This document shows positions 44,197 through 53,051 of a stretch of 64,000 bases of DNA, in pieces (position 1 is the first letter of the stretch; each line of letters starts with the position of its first letter). Under the pieces are notes generated by a model. That model worked only from the letters and a program-made list of their open reading frames with translations, ran no database searches and was not told the DNA's origin. The DNA comes from Halomonas sp. H10-9-1 (lineage in GTDB: Bacteria; Pseudomonadota; Gammaproteobacteria; Pseudomonadales; Halomonadaceae). A program made the translations under genes and the position numbers. The DNA is taken from NCBI RefSeq assembly GCF_040147005.1, contig NZ_JAMSHO010000001.1:3038001-3102000 (forward strand), read 5' to 3'.

Positions 44197-45348
44197 TTAA
44201 AGGGCATCCACCAGATAGGTACGCTCCTCGAGCAGGCGCCGTACGCTCATGTAGCCCAGCGGGGCCACCCGCCAGCGGCCGGCATCACAGCTCACCACAC
44301 CGCGCCGCTGCAGCTGACGCAGGCCGGAGAGCGCCCGGGCATGAGAGAACGGCAGCACTTCGGGCAGCAGCGCCTCGTCGAGGCCGCCATGCAGCAGCAG
44401 GGCGTGGAGCAGCAGCACCGACTCCTCACCGACCTCGCCGGGCAGGGTGGCCTCATCGAGGCTTTCGGCCAGCCACAGGGTATCCGGAGACTCCCCTTCC
44501 GGGGCCTCGTCGCACAGTCTGGCCCGCCAGTAGTGCCAGGCCAGGCCGAGCTGACCGTGACAGTGGACGGCCAGCTCGCGAAGCTCGCGGCTGGTGGGGG
44601 CCTCCTCGCCATCCACCAGCACCGGCTCGCCGCTGCCGACGGCGCGGATCACCTGCGGCTCCCCCAGGGCGGCCCGGGTGGTTGACGAAAAGTAGCGGGT
44701 GAGGCGCTCGCCATCGAAGGCCTGCAGGGTCACCGCCGCGGATTCGGGCAGCGCCAGGGCGTGGTGCAGGTAGGCCCAGGTCCAGCTGTCGCAGCCGATC
44801 ACCCCGCGTCCCAGGCGTCCGGTGAGCGCGGCCTCGAGGAAGTTGCGCAACCCGGCGAGTGCCGTCGCCTGGCGCAGGAAACCCCGCTCCAGTCGCGGTA
44901 TCCCCCAGGCGCGCGCCGACGACGCCGGCGACCAGGGCATCTCGCCAGCCAGCAGCGCCCCTGCCGACGGCTCGGGCAGGAGGTGCCCCCCGTTCAGGCG
45001 CGCCCAGGCCTCGATCCCCTCGGCGTGGCCATCCGCGGGGGCGCCCACCAGCAGGGTGACCGGCCCCGCCGACTCGCCGGCCTCGGCGAAGTACCGGGCC
45101 AGGGCATGAGCACTCGGCTGCCAGTCGATGGGCGGCGCCAGCTTGGCCAGGCGAACCCCGGGCAGCCGCTCGAGCTGCGCCTCTTCCCGCGCCGGCTCTT
45201 CCCCCGACTCGTTGCCCAGCGTCAGCCAGCGCCCCAGCGCCTGCCAGCGTCGACGCGCCTGGCTGGCCTGGGATGCCCTGGGCAGTTCCCGCTGCTCGAT
45301 GGGCACCACCTCCCACAGCGGGCGCTCTCGCTCCTCGTCCTGCGCCAT
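44197..45348 (-). CDS. Conserved hypothetical protein upstream of mscS
   Basis: 383-aa soluble protein that I do not recognise. The first 70 residues are charged and probably flexible (MAQDEERERPLWEVVPIEQR). The middle is hydrophobic-rich and Leu/Ala-rich, with GVIGCDSWTWAYL suggesting an ordered, perhaps NTPase-like, fold but no Walker A motif. The C-terminal 60 residues (SHARALSGLRQLQRRGVVSCDAG) resemble a winged-helix. Spacing of 11 bp to mscS suggests a joint transcript and perhaps a role in osmotic response, by context only. Confidence 0.72.
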   Translation of the reverse strand: MAQDEERERPLWEVVPIEQRELPRASQASQARRRWQALGRWLTLGNESGEEPAREEAQLERLPGVRLAKLAPPIDWQPSAHALARYFAEAGESAGPVTLLVGAPADGHAEGIEAWARLNGGHLLPEPSAGALLAGEMPWSPASSARAWGIPRLERGFLRQATALAGLRNFLEAALTGRLGRGVIGCDSWTWAYLHHALALPESAAVTLQAFDGERLTRYFSSTTRAALGEPQVIRAVGSGEPVLVDGEEAPTSRELRELAVHCHGQLGLAWHYWRARLCDEAPEGESPDTLWLAESLDEATLPGEVGEESVLLLHALLLHGGLDEALLPEVLPFSHARALSGLRQLQRRGVVSCDAGRWRVAPLGYMSVRRLLEERTYLVDAL

Positions 45349-45415
45349 CCGCGCCTTCCCCGGTTCACGTCGATGAGCTGACCATAGCACGCCCCGGACA
45401 AGGCGCCGAGACGAC

Positions 45416-45447
45416 GACGCCCGCCACGGCGGGGCCGGGCGGGCGTC
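45416..45447 (-). terminator. Terminator between the dehydrogenase and the mscS operon
   Basis: A perfect 10-bp stem GACGCCCGCC / GGCGGGCGTC with a 12-nt GC-rich loop, 24 nt after the dehydrogenase stop. The following tract (GTCGTCGTCTC) is only moderately T-rich. Confidence 0.65.
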
Positions 45448-45470
45448 ATGGGGCAGGAGACGAGGGGCGG

Positions 45471-46478
45471 CTACCAGGTCAGGCAGATCTTGCCGAAGTG
45501 GCGGCCGGCCTCCTGGTGGCGGAAGGCATCGGCGATCGCGTCCAGCGGGAACTCGCGGTCGATCACCGGGCGCAGCTCGCTGGCCTCCAGTGCGCGGATC
45601 ATCTCCAGCTGATGGCGGCGGCTGCCGACGATCAGCCCCTTCAGGCTGGCCTGCTTGGCCATCAGCTTGGCGGTGGGGATCTCGCCCTCGCGACCGGTGA
45701 GTACACCGATCAGCGCGATATGACCGCCGATGCGTACCGCCTCGATGGATTGGGGCAGGGTGCCGGGGCCGCCCACCTCGACCACATGGTCGACCCCCTC
45801 GCCACCGGTCAGCGCCTTCACCGTGCGCCCCCACTCCGGATCCTCGCGGTAGTTGATGACATGCTCGGCACCCAGCTCGCGCAGCCGCTGCAGTTTCTCG
45901 TTCGAGGAGGAAGTGGCGATCACCCGGGCCCCCATCAGCCGCGCGAACTGCAGGGCGAAGATGGAGACGCCCCCGGTGCCCAGCACCAGTACCGTATCGC
46001 CGGCCTTGATGCCGCCATCCACCACCAGGGCGCGCCAGGCGGTGAGCCCGGCGGTGGTCAGGGTGGCCGACTCCGCATGGGACCAGCCCGCCGGCTGGCG
46101 GGTAAAGGCGGAGGCCTTCGCCACCACCTGCTCCCGGGCATAGCCCTGCACGCCGTCGCCGGGGGTAGTGGCGAAGTTGCCCAGCCGCGCCGTGCCCTCC
46201 TGCCAGGGCGGGAAGAAGGTGGAGACCACGGCGTCGCCCACCGCGAACTCATCGACGCCCTCGCCCACCGCCTCGACCACGCCGGCACCGTCGGACATGG
46301 GGATGCGGCCGTCATCCACGGGGATCATCCCCGCCACCACGGCGTAGTCGTGGAAGTTCAGCGAACTGGCATGCAGGCGCACGTGTATCTCGCCGGAGCC
46401 GGGCTCCCCCGGCGCCTCATGTTCGCCCATTTGCAGGTTATCGAGCCCGCCCGGGCTCTTCAGGGTCACGACCTTCAT
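45471..46478 (-). CDS. Zinc-independent medium-chain dehydrogenase / quinone oxidoreductase
   Basis: 335-aa MDR-superfamily NAD(P)H-dependent oxidoreductase. The GroES-like N domain is GSGEIHVRLHASSLNFHDYAVVAG. The Rossmann domain has the cofactor loop LVLGTGGVSIFALQFARLMGA (the AxGxxG type with GTGGVS). The structural and catalytic zinc Cys set of alcohol dehydrogenases is absent (the usual GHE/C cluster reads MSDGAGVVEAVG). The family is often annotated NAD(P)-dependent alcohol dehydrogenase or zeta-crystallin-like quinone reductase. ATG 46478 has AAAGGAG before it. The substrate is unknown. Confidence 0.85.
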   Translation of the reverse strand: MKVVTLKSPGGLDNLQMGEHEAPGEPGSGEIHVRLHASSLNFHDYAVVAGMIPVDDGRIPMSDGAGVVEAVGEGVDEFAVGDAVVSTFFPPWQEGTARLGNFATTPGDGVQGYAREQVVAKASAFTRQPAGWSHAESATLTTAGLTAWRALVVDGGIKAGDTVLVLGTGGVSIFALQFARLMGARVIATSSSNEKLQRLRELGAEHVINYREDPEWGRTVKALTGGEGVDHVVEVGGPGTLPQSIEAVRIGGHIALIGVLTGREGEIPTAKLMAKQASLKGLIVGSRRHQLEMIRALEASELRPVIDREFPLDAIADAFRHQEAGRHFGKICLTW

Positions 46479-46554
46479 GTCGGCTCCTTTGTCGCTGGAA
46501 TCGATGGCAATCCAAGATAGCCTGACACAGGAGTGCGGGCGATGTCCGCCGAGA

Positions 46555-47745
46555 TCACCCCGTGAGCTCGTTGAGCCGCCAGTCGTTGTCGGTGAGGGGC
46601 ACGGCACCGCCATCGGTGACCCGCACGGTGTCGCTGAGGCCCACGCCCCACTGCCCCGGCAGCCGCAGGCAGAGCGGCAGGTGGAAGACCATGTCGGTGG
46701 CGAACTCGCGCTGTTGGCCGCGGGCGATATAGCCGGTGCCCTCGACCCAACTGGGCGGGAACTGGGCGCCCACCGCATAGCCGAACACCCCCGAGAAGAA
46801 TGCGCGATCGGCGTGGGGCGCCAGCACGGCCTCGGCCGCCCGGGCGGCATCATCGAAGCGGTTACCGGGGCGCATCGCGGCGCTGAGCGCCTCGAACATC
46901 TCGCGACAGACATCGCGCAGTGCCTGCATCTCCGGCGTGGCCCGCCCCGCCACGGCGGTGCGCATCATCGGCGCGGTATAGCGCTGGAAGGCCGCGCCGA
47001 ACTCCAGGAACACCGGATCGCCTGGCTCGATCACGCGGCGCTTGTGGTTGACGTGGATGATGCTGATGCGCCGCCCGCTGGTGACGATGGGCTGCAGGCT
47101 CATGAACTCGCCACCCGCGGCGAGCAGGGCGCGGGCCCCCTCGGCGGCGATGTCGTTGTCGCTGACCCCGGGGGCGATGACCGCTTCGGCGGCGGCGAGG
47201 CCGGCCGCGGTGATGCGCGCGCTCTCGGCGAGGCAGTCGAGCTCCGCCGGCGTCTTGACCAGGCGGATGGCATCCACCAGGGCCCCGCCGTCGTCGCGGA
47301 AGCGCTCGGCGCCGAGTCGCGCCTGCAGCTCGCGGATCACGCCATGGCGAAGCCCGGCGCCATAGAGGTCCAGGCCGATGGCGCGCTGCCCCGCCAGGGT
47401 CTCGGCCAGCGGCACGACCACCTCGTCGATGCCCTCCCAGCGGTAACCGAGGATCTCGTCCACCTCGGCGGTGACCACCGCGGGGCCGGTCTCGATGGAG
47501 GGCACCTGCAGCACTCGGCGCTCGGCCGTGACCACCAGGGCGGTGTGCACCGAGACCTCGAAGGTGTGATAGCCGGTGAGGTAGAAGATATCCGCCGGGT
47601 CGGTGAGCAGCAGGGCGTCGAGGCCGGCGGCCTGCATGGCGGCACGCACCCGGGCCAGGCGGTCGACGAATTCGGCGGCGGGAAAGGGCGGCTCGCTGCC
47701 GCCCAGGGCGCCCGCCAGGGCGTAACGATAGGCGTGATGGTCCAT
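46555..47745 (-). CDS. M24 (creatinase/aminopeptidase-fold) family protein, ectoine-hydrolase-like
   Basis: 396-aa protein with the two-part creatinase layout: an N domain (FVDRLARVRAAMQAAGLDALLL, DPADIFYLTGYHTF) and a C-terminal pita-bread domain from about 170. The positions that normally bind two metals do not carry the usual residues: the D-x10-D pair region reads VFLEFGAAFQRYTAPMMRT, the His loop reads GVFGYAVGAQFPPSW, and the last Glu region reads GVGLSDTVRVT. DoeA ectoine hydrolase of Halomonas has similar replacements and similar GY-x-G-x-x-PP-x-W and length. A role in ectoine or related amide hydrolysis is plausible, not shown. It is not in a visible doe cluster. Confidence 0.78.
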   Translation of the reverse strand: MDHHAYRYALAGALGGSEPPFPAAEFVDRLARVRAAMQAAGLDALLLTDPADIFYLTGYHTFEVSVHTALVVTAERRVLQVPSIETGPAVVTAEVDEILGYRWEGIDEVVVPLAETLAGQRAIGLDLYGAGLRHGVIRELQARLGAERFRDDGGALVDAIRLVKTPAELDCLAESARITAAGLAAAEAVIAPGVSDNDIAAEGARALLAAGGEFMSLQPIVTSGRRISIIHVNHKRRVIEPGDPVFLEFGAAFQRYTAPMMRTAVAGRATPEMQALRDVCREMFEALSAAMRPGNRFDDAARAAEAVLAPHADRAFFSGVFGYAVGAQFPPSWVEGTGYIARGQQREFATDMVFHLPLCLRLPGQWGVGLSDTVRVTDGGAVPLTDNDWRLNELTG

Positions 47746-47880
47746 GGCGATCTCCGCGGTGGTAGGCCGTCTCCGGCAGTGTAGCCGTGACGGGCGTCAT
47801 GCACGGTGATATTGGCCCTGTTCGCGCCCCCCGCGGTCTCGTAGAATCCAGCCTCATGTTGAACTCGACAGGATAATGAT

Positions 47881-48606
47881 ATGGGCAGGGCCTTCCAGAA
47901 CCGCAAGGAATCCATGGCCAAGACGGCCGCCGCCAAGACCAAGGTCTACAGCAAGTATGGCCGCGAGATCTACGTCTGCGCCAAGCAGGGCGGCACCGAC
48001 CCCTCCGGCAACCTGAGCCTGCGCGGGCTGATCGAGCGCGCCAAGAAGGACCAGGTTCCCTCTCACGTCATCGACAAGGCGCTTGACAAGGCCAGCGGCG
48101 TAGGCGGCGAGGACTTCTCCTCGGCGCGCTACGAGGGCTTCGGACCGGGCAACTGCATGGTCATCGTCGACTGCCTGACCGACAACCCCAACCGCACCTT
48201 CGGCGAGGTGCGCACCTGCTTCAACAAGGCCAAGAGCAAGCTCGGCACCCCCGGCAGCGTCAGCCACATGTTCGACCACTGCGCCATCCTGGCCTTCCAG
48301 GGCAGCGATGAGGAAGCGGTGCTCGAGGCGCTGATGGAGGCCGATGTCGACGTCACCGACATCGAGAACGAGGCAGGGCAGATCACCGTCTTCGCCCCGC
48401 ATACCGAGTACGCCAAGGCCAAGCAGGCGCTGCTCGACGCCTTCGGTGAGCTCGATTTCGAGGTCGACGAGATCCAGTTCGTCCCGCAGGCCACGACCCC
48501 GCTCGAAGGCGACGACGTGACCATGTTCGAGAAGCTGGTCGATGCGCTCAACGACTGCGACGACGTGCAGAACGTCTTCCACAGCGCCGAGCTGCCCGAG
48601 AGCTGA
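47881..48606 (+). CDS. yeeN: YebC/PmpR family protein, YeeN-like
   Basis: 241-aa protein of the TACO1/YebC family, which affects transcription or ribosome progress at proline stretches in other bacteria. It starts [21 protein letters not shown] and has the domain core [34 protein letters not shown] and [15 protein letters not shown]. The Lys-rich N-terminal extension and alternate sequence resemble E. coli YeeN rather than YebC itself; YebC is normally next to ruvC, and ruvC is absent here. AGGA lies 8 nt before the ATG. Confidence 0.87.
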   Translation: MGRAFQNRKESMAKTAAAKTKVYSKYGREIYVCAKQGGTDPSGNLSLRGLIERAKKDQVPSHVIDKALDKASGVGGEDFSSARYEGFGPGNCMVIVDCLTDNPNRTFGEVRTCFNKAKSKLGTPGSVSHMFDHCAILAFQGSDEEAVLEALMEADVDVTDIENEAGQITVFAPHTEYAKAKQALLDAFGELDFEVDEIQFVPQATTPLEGDDVTMFEKLVDALNDCDDVQNVFHSAELPES

Positions 48607-48629
48607 GGACGCGACAGCCGGGGCTGGCC

Positions 48630-49493
48630 CTACTCCACCCCGGGCTCGTCGCCGCGGTTGAGCGCCGCCTGGCGCTGGAGCTCCTCGTTGCGCACGTCGT
48701 CGATCACCGTCATCAGCTCGTCGACATCGACGGGGGTGGTGTCGTGCTCGAAGCGCCCGGTGAGCCGGCTCTCCGGGTGGAGTTCACCAGACTCATAGAG
48801 CGCCCAGATCTCCTTGCCGTAGTCGGTGGCAAGCAGCTCCGGGGCGAAGCGTCCGAAGTAACGGCGCATGTTGTCCACGTCGCGCTCGAACATCCACTCG
48901 GCGCTATTGTTGCCGGCGGCATCCACCGCCTGGGGCAGGTCGATGATCACCGGGCCGTCGGCGGCCAGCAGCACGTTGAACTCGGAGAGATCACCGTGGA
49001 CCAGGCCAGCACACAGCATCTTGACCACGTCGGCGAGGATCTTGGCGTAGTGTTCGCGGGCCTCCTCGGCGCTCAGGATCACGTCGTCCAGGCGCGGGGC
49101 GGTCAGCCCCTCGGCGTCGCTGATCATCTCCATCAGCAGCACGCCGTCGATGAACCCAAAGGGCTTGGGCACCCGCACGTCCGCCGCGGCCAGCCGGTAG
49201 AGGGCATCGACCTCGGCGTTGAGCCAGGCCTGCTCCTGCTCCTTCTGGCCGTAGCGGGTCTTCTTGGCCATGGCCCGGGAGCGGCGGCTGTTGCGCTCGC
49301 GCCGGCCCTCCTGGTACTGCACGGCCTGCTTGAAACTACGCTGCCTGGCCTCCTTGAAGACCTTGGCGCAGCGGCGCTCCCCGTGGGAGCGCACCACATA
49401 GACCTGGGCTTCCTTGCCGCTCATCAGCTGGCTCTCGACCGCCTCGATCAGGCCGTCGTCCACCAGCGGCTGCAGTCGCTTGGGTATCTTCAT
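48630..49493 (-). CDS. RIO1-type serine protein kinase (PA4780 family)
   Basis: 287-aa kinase with a basic extension (RRERNSRRSRAMAKKTRYG). The RIO signature is complete: nucleotide-binding SGKEAQVYVV near residue 25, catalytic loop LVHGDLSEFNVLL and metal-binding VIIDLPQAVD. Bacterial RIO1 homologues of the Pseudomonas PA4780 type are widespread, and targets are unknown. The gene is convergent with the yeeN-like gene (23 bp apart) and is followed upstream by dbpA in the same direction, so a joint mRNA with dbpA (translation and RNA processing) is possible. Confidence 0.88.
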   Translation of the reverse strand: MKIPKRLQPLVDDGLIEAVESQLMSGKEAQVYVVRSHGERRCAKVFKEARQRSFKQAVQYQEGRRERNSRRSRAMAKKTRYGQKEQEQAWLNAEVDALYRLAAADVRVPKPFGFIDGVLLMEMISDAEGLTAPRLDDVILSAEEAREHYAKILADVVKMLCAGLVHGDLSEFNVLLAADGPVIIDLPQAVDAAGNNSAEWMFERDVDNMRRYFGRFAPELLATDYGKEIWALYESGELHPESRLTGRFEHDTTPVDVDELMTVIDDVRNEELQRQAALNRGDEPGVE

Positions 49494-49534
49494 TGACTCT
49501 CCCGGTAGTGCCGGCCCGTGTTGCCGAGCGGATG

Positions 49535-50947
49535 TCAGCGGCTAATCCGCCGGGCGCGAAAGCTGCGCCCCTTGATTCGGCCATTCACTAGACGCTCGAG
49601 GGCCTGGTCGGCCACCTCGCGTCGCACGGCCACGTAGGCACTGTTGGCCAGCACCTTGATCTTGCCCACCTGGTCGCCGGCCAGGCCCGCCTCGCCGGTC
49701 AGGGCGCCGAGGATGTCGCCGGGGCGCACCTTGTGCTTCTTGCCGCCGCCGATCTGCAGGGTCGCCATGGGCGGCACCAGCGGCTCCCGGGCGAGCACCG
49801 CGCGCGGCGGCAGGCTGGCTTCCTCGAGGGGCTCGCCGAGGAACTCGGTGAGGCGCGCCAGCCGGTACTCCTCGCCCTGGCCGACCAGGGTGCAAGCGAT
49901 CCCCGCGCTGCCGGCCCGTCCGGTACGCCCGACCCGGTGCACATGCACCTCCAGGTCCCGGGCGATGTGGTAGTTGAACACCGCATCCAGCTCGGCGATA
50001 TCGAGCCCCCGGGCTGCCACGTCGGTGGCCACCAGGACCGAGGCGCTGCGGTTGGCGAACAGTACCAGCAGTCGGTCGCGGTCGGGCTGTTCCAGGTCGC
50101 CGTGCAGGGCCAGCGCACTGAAGCCCGCCGCGTTCAACGCCTGGGCCACCTCGTCGGTCTCGCGCTTGGTATTGCAGAACACCACGCTGGACGCCGGGCG
50201 GAGGTGCAGCAACAGCCGGCACAACCCCTCCAGGCGCGCCTCATCGCCATCATTCACCCGATAGACCCGCTCGTGGATGCTGCTGGCGTCGTGGGTCTCG
50301 GCCACCTCCACCGTCACCGGCTCGCGAGTCTGCGCCGCGGCCACGGGGCGCACGGCGTCGGAGAAGGTGGCGCTGAACAGCAGCGTCTGACGACTGGCCG
50401 GGGTCGCGGCGACGATCGCTTCCAGGCTCGCCTGGAAGCCCATGTCGAGCATGCGGTCGGCCTCGTCCAGTACCAGGGTCGCAAGCCCGTCCAAGCAGAG
50501 TGAGCCCTTGCGCAGGTGCTCCTCCACCCGTCCTGGGGTACCCACCACGATATGCGCGCCGTGCTCCAGAGAGGCGAGCTGCGGGCCGAAGGGCGCGCCG
50601 CCACACAGCGTCAGCACCTTGACATTGGGCAGGCTGCGCGCCAGCCGGCGCAGCTCGCCGGCCACCTGATCGGCCAGCTCGCGGGTCGGGCAGAGCACCA
50701 GCCCCTGCACCCGAAAGCTCGCGAGCGCAAGCCGCGAGAGCAGCCCCAGGCCGAAGGCGGCGGTCTTGCCCGAGCCCGTCTTCGCCTGGGCGATCACGTC
50801 GCGGCCGGCCAGGATCGGCGGCAGGCTCTCGGCCTGGATCGGCGTCATGGCGGTAAAGCCCAGAGAGGCCAGGTTATCGAGCAGCTCCGGCGCCAGCGGC
50901 AGCGCGGCGAAGGAGGCGTCGGGAGGAGTATCGGACAAGGGAAACAT
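49535..50947 (-). CDS. dbpA: ATP-dependent RNA helicase DbpA
   Basis: 470-aa DEAD-box helicase that remodels 23S rRNA hairpin 92 in late 50S assembly. The Q motif TAMTPIQAESLPPIL, Walker A AKTGSGKTAA, DEAD as VLDEADRMLDMGF, SAT as LFSATFSD and HRVGRTGRAG are all present. The C-terminal DbpA RNA-binding domain (KKHKVRPGDILGALTGEAGLAGDQVGKIKV) separates it from other DEAD proteins. ATG 50947 (MFPLSDTPPDAS) is a reasonable start but its ribosome site is poor. It lies 42 bp upstream of the RIO1-type kinase gene, same strand. Confidence 0.92.
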   Translation of the reverse strand: MFPLSDTPPDASFAALPLAPELLDNLASLGFTAMTPIQAESLPPILAGRDVIAQAKTGSGKTAAFGLGLLSRLALASFRVQGLVLCPTRELADQVAGELRRLARSLPNVKVLTLCGGAPFGPQLASLEHGAHIVVGTPGRVEEHLRKGSLCLDGLATLVLDEADRMLDMGFQASLEAIVAATPASRQTLLFSATFSDAVRPVAAAQTREPVTVEVAETHDASSIHERVYRVNDGDEARLEGLCRLLLHLRPASSVVFCNTKRETDEVAQALNAAGFSALALHGDLEQPDRDRLLVLFANRSASVLVATDVAARGLDIAELDAVFNYHIARDLEVHVHRVGRTGRAGSAGIACTLVGQGEEYRLARLTEFLGEPLEEASLPPRAVLAREPLVPPMATLQIGGGKKHKVRPGDILGALTGEAGLAGDQVGKIKVLANSAYVAVRREVADQALERLVNGRIKGRSFRARRISR

Positions 50948-51156
50948 CCTGCAGAAAGGGGCCACCGGAAACAGCGGGCGAGCCAGGGTCACCAGCGAGC
51001 GACGGCGAAGGCCGAGCGGCATACGCCGGGAAAGCGGGAGAATGGAAGGCCTGCAGGATAACAGAAAGGCCGCCGCGACACCGGACAATTCCCGCCCGTA
51101 GCAAGCCTGCATCAAGACGCCACCGTCGCGGCTCCCTTTCTCTGCCCCCCACAAGG

Positions 51157-51210
51157 CCCGGGCATCGACCCGGGCATCGACCCGGGCATCGACCCGGGCA
51201 TCGACCCGGG
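51157..51210 (+). repeat. 12-bp tandem repeat, 4.5 copies
   Basis: CCCGGGCATCGA is repeated exactly at 51157, 51169, 51181 and 51193, ending with a half copy CCCGGG to 51210. Each unit carries a SmaI-type palindrome. It lies between dbpA and the HIT gene; 50948-51240 has no convincing gene besides it. No sequence difference exists among the four full units. Confidence 0.9.
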
Positions 51211-51240
51211 CCCTTCGTGTGAGAGCCGACCCGCCCGGAC

Positions 51241-51633
51241 TCAGCCCAGGGCGGCGCGCAGCTTCTCGGCGGCCGCCGCCAGGTCGGCCGGCTCGGCCAT
51301 GGGCAAGTTCTCCACCTGGATATCACTCATCGCGTCCAGCGGCATCAGGTGGACATGCACATGGGGCACCTCCAGGCCAACGATCAGCATGCCCACTCGC
51401 TGGCAGGGGAACGCCTTCTTGATCGCCTTGGCCAGGCGCCGCGACACCGTCATCAGGTGCTGGTATAGCGGCTCCGGCAGGTCATCCCAATGGTCAACCT
51501 CCTCGCGGGGGATCACCAGCACGTGGCCGGGCTTCATCGGCTGGATGGTCATGATGACCACGCACTGGTCATCCTCGTACACGAAATGTCCCGGAATCTC
51601 GCCCTGCATGATGCGGGTAAAGATGCTGGCCAT
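51241..51633 (-). CDS. HIT family nucleotide hydrolase/transferase
   Basis: 130-aa histidine-triad protein. The HIT active site is HVHVHL within GLEVPHVHVHLMPL near residue 88. Conserved N-terminal FxIMQGEIPGHFVYEDD and PGHVLVIPREEVD are present. Enzymes of this group hydrolyse AMP-N/P bonds or dinucleoside polyphosphates; the exact one is unknown. ATG 51633 has CAGGAGGG before it. A longer open frame upstream is not supported. Confidence 0.87.
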   Translation of the reverse strand: MASIFTRIMQGEIPGHFVYEDDQCVVIMTIQPMKPGHVLVIPREEVDHWDDLPEPLYQHLMTVSRRLAKAIKKAFPCQRVGMLIVGLEVPHVHVHLMPLDAMSDIQVENLPMAEPADLAAAAEKLRAALG

Positions 51634-51777
51634 GTTGCCCTCCTGTAGCGGGTAAGTAGTGACTAACGTCGACTGCAGCGACGGCGGCGATCCAGTATGC
51701 TGGTCAAGGCAGTACCGCATGACCAAGGAGCAGAATACACGATCGATCATTCAATCCAAGCCAGCACGGAGGTTCAC

Positions 51778-52095
51778 ATGAAGGTCTATAAACCTGAGTG
51801 GCGGTGCACGTTTAGCGTAAACGAAGGCGCGGATGACACTGCCGGCTGGAAGCAGCGGATCGCCTGGCAACTCCGCGACTTCGCCGACCGGCTGGAAGGT
51901 GGCGGCAGGACCCTGAAGATCGACTGCGATGTGGTCCCGGCGGTCAGCCGGGAAGACGTGGATACCTGCCTCGGCAAGGGCTTCGCCGTGACCCAGGGGC
52001 TGCTTACGCAGCTCGCCCACCAGGCGGCCTGTGAGGACGTGATGCGCGATGCCAAGGCAGAGCTGTTCGAGGAGCAGAGCGCCTCGCGACACTGA
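51778..52095 (+). CDS. Conserved hypothetical protein, 105 aa
   Basis: Small soluble protein (MKVYKPEWRCTFSVNEGADD), not recognised. It is acidic, with Trp-rich N-terminal part, ADRLEGGGRTLKIDCDVVP and a helical tail (QLAHQAACEDVMRDAKAEL). There is no signal peptide or membrane helix. A strong ribosome site (CGGAGGTTCAC) precedes the ATG, and a terminator follows, so it is likely a single-gene transcript. It is divergent from the HIT gene. Confidence 0.7.
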   Translation: MKVYKPEWRCTFSVNEGADDTAGWKQRIAWQLRDFADRLEGGGRTLKIDCDVVPAVSREDVDTCLGKGFAVTQGLLTQLAHQAACEDVMRDAKAELFEEQSASRH

Positions 52096-52114
52096 GGCCT
52101 CCCGCTCCTATCCC

Positions 52115-52143
52115 ACACCCCGGGCTCGCGCTCGGGGTGTTTT
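52115..52143 (+). terminator. Terminator after the 105-aa gene
   Basis: An 8-bp stem ACACCCCG / CGGGGTGT with a 10-nt loop is followed by T4. It is 20 nt after the stop codon. Confidence 0.82.
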
Positions 52144-52220
52144 CATTCCAGGCCTTCCTCGCCAGCGCCGACGACCTGCTGGCCCGCGGCCTGGGCTAGC
52201 CGAGCCTTCCCGACAGGCTG

Positions 52221-52907
52221 CTAGCCCTCCAGCCGCGAGCGCCAGTCCTCGATCCGCTGTGTTTCCAGACGACGCTCCAGCCGCCGTCGCCAGGAATCCA
52301 CGATCGGCAACGCCAATAGCGCTCGGGTCTCGTCGGGATCAACATCACGCGCGTAAAGCACCTGCGCGATACGTATCAGGGACCACTCCCGCCACGGCCG
52401 TTCGACCAGCTCGATGGCATCTCCTGCCTGCAGCTCGCCCGGTTGCAGGACCCGGTAGTACCAGCCGGTACGCCGACTCTCCTGCACGCGCCGCGCCATA
52501 TCGGGCACGCCGAACCGCACATTGAGCTTCCAGCAGGGCTGGCGACTCTGGCTGACCTCCAGCAGCGTGCCGCCGATGCGCAATCGATCCCCCAGACACA
52601 GGTCGGCTTCGACGACACCCTCGCTATGCAGGTTTTCGCCGAAGGCCCCGGGATGTCGCAACACCTCGCGCTCGCCTATCTCATGCCGCCAGCGTGCATA
52701 GTGCTCACGTGGATAGTGATGCACGGCCTTCTCCGGGCCGCCATGCACCCGCCGGTCGCCCTGCTCATCCCCGAACAACCCTTCCCGTTCGACCCGTACC
52801 GGGCCGCGCTGTGGTTGCTTGTCGATGCCGCTGTTGGCGCCAGGCTTGCCGAACGGAACGGCACGCCCGGCAAGCACCGCCAGCACACGCCCCAGATGAG
52901 TCGTCAT
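52221..52907 (-). CDS. yiiM: MOSC domain protein, YiiM type
   Basis: 228-aa molybdenum-cofactor-binding protein. In E. coli YiiM takes part in detoxifying N-hydroxylated bases such as 6-hydroxylaminopurine. Typical residues are GLFGDEQGDRRVHGGPEKAVHHYPREHY, AFGENLHSEGV and the cofactor Cys in SQSRQPCWKLN. The 3-alpha tail domain follows. AAGGAG lies 9 nt before the ATG. It is divergent from the LD-carboxypeptidase gene. Confidence 0.9.
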   Translation of the reverse strand: MTTHLGRVLAVLAGRAVPFGKPGANSGIDKQPQRGPVRVEREGLFGDEQGDRRVHGGPEKAVHHYPREHYARWRHEIGEREVLRHPGAFGENLHSEGVVEADLCLGDRLRIGGTLLEVSQSRQPCWKLNVRFGVPDMARRVQESRRTGWYYRVLQPGELQAGDAIELVERPWREWSLIRIAQVLYARDVDPDETRALLALPIVDSWRRRLERRLETQRIEDWRSRLEG

Positions 52908-53051
52908 CTCTTACGCTCCTTGTCCCCTTCCCAACATCCAGACAGCTAGGCTTCCGGTGCGATTATGAGGAACAACAACTCTCGGCGCCATGATGCGTAT
53001 CTGTGCCGAGCATGCCATCCTTGGCGCACCATTCTGCCGCCGGAAGCTTCC

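Noticed and set aside
51157..51210. CRISPR-like array
   Set aside because: The repeats are contiguous 12-mers without spacers, and there is no cas gene in the window.
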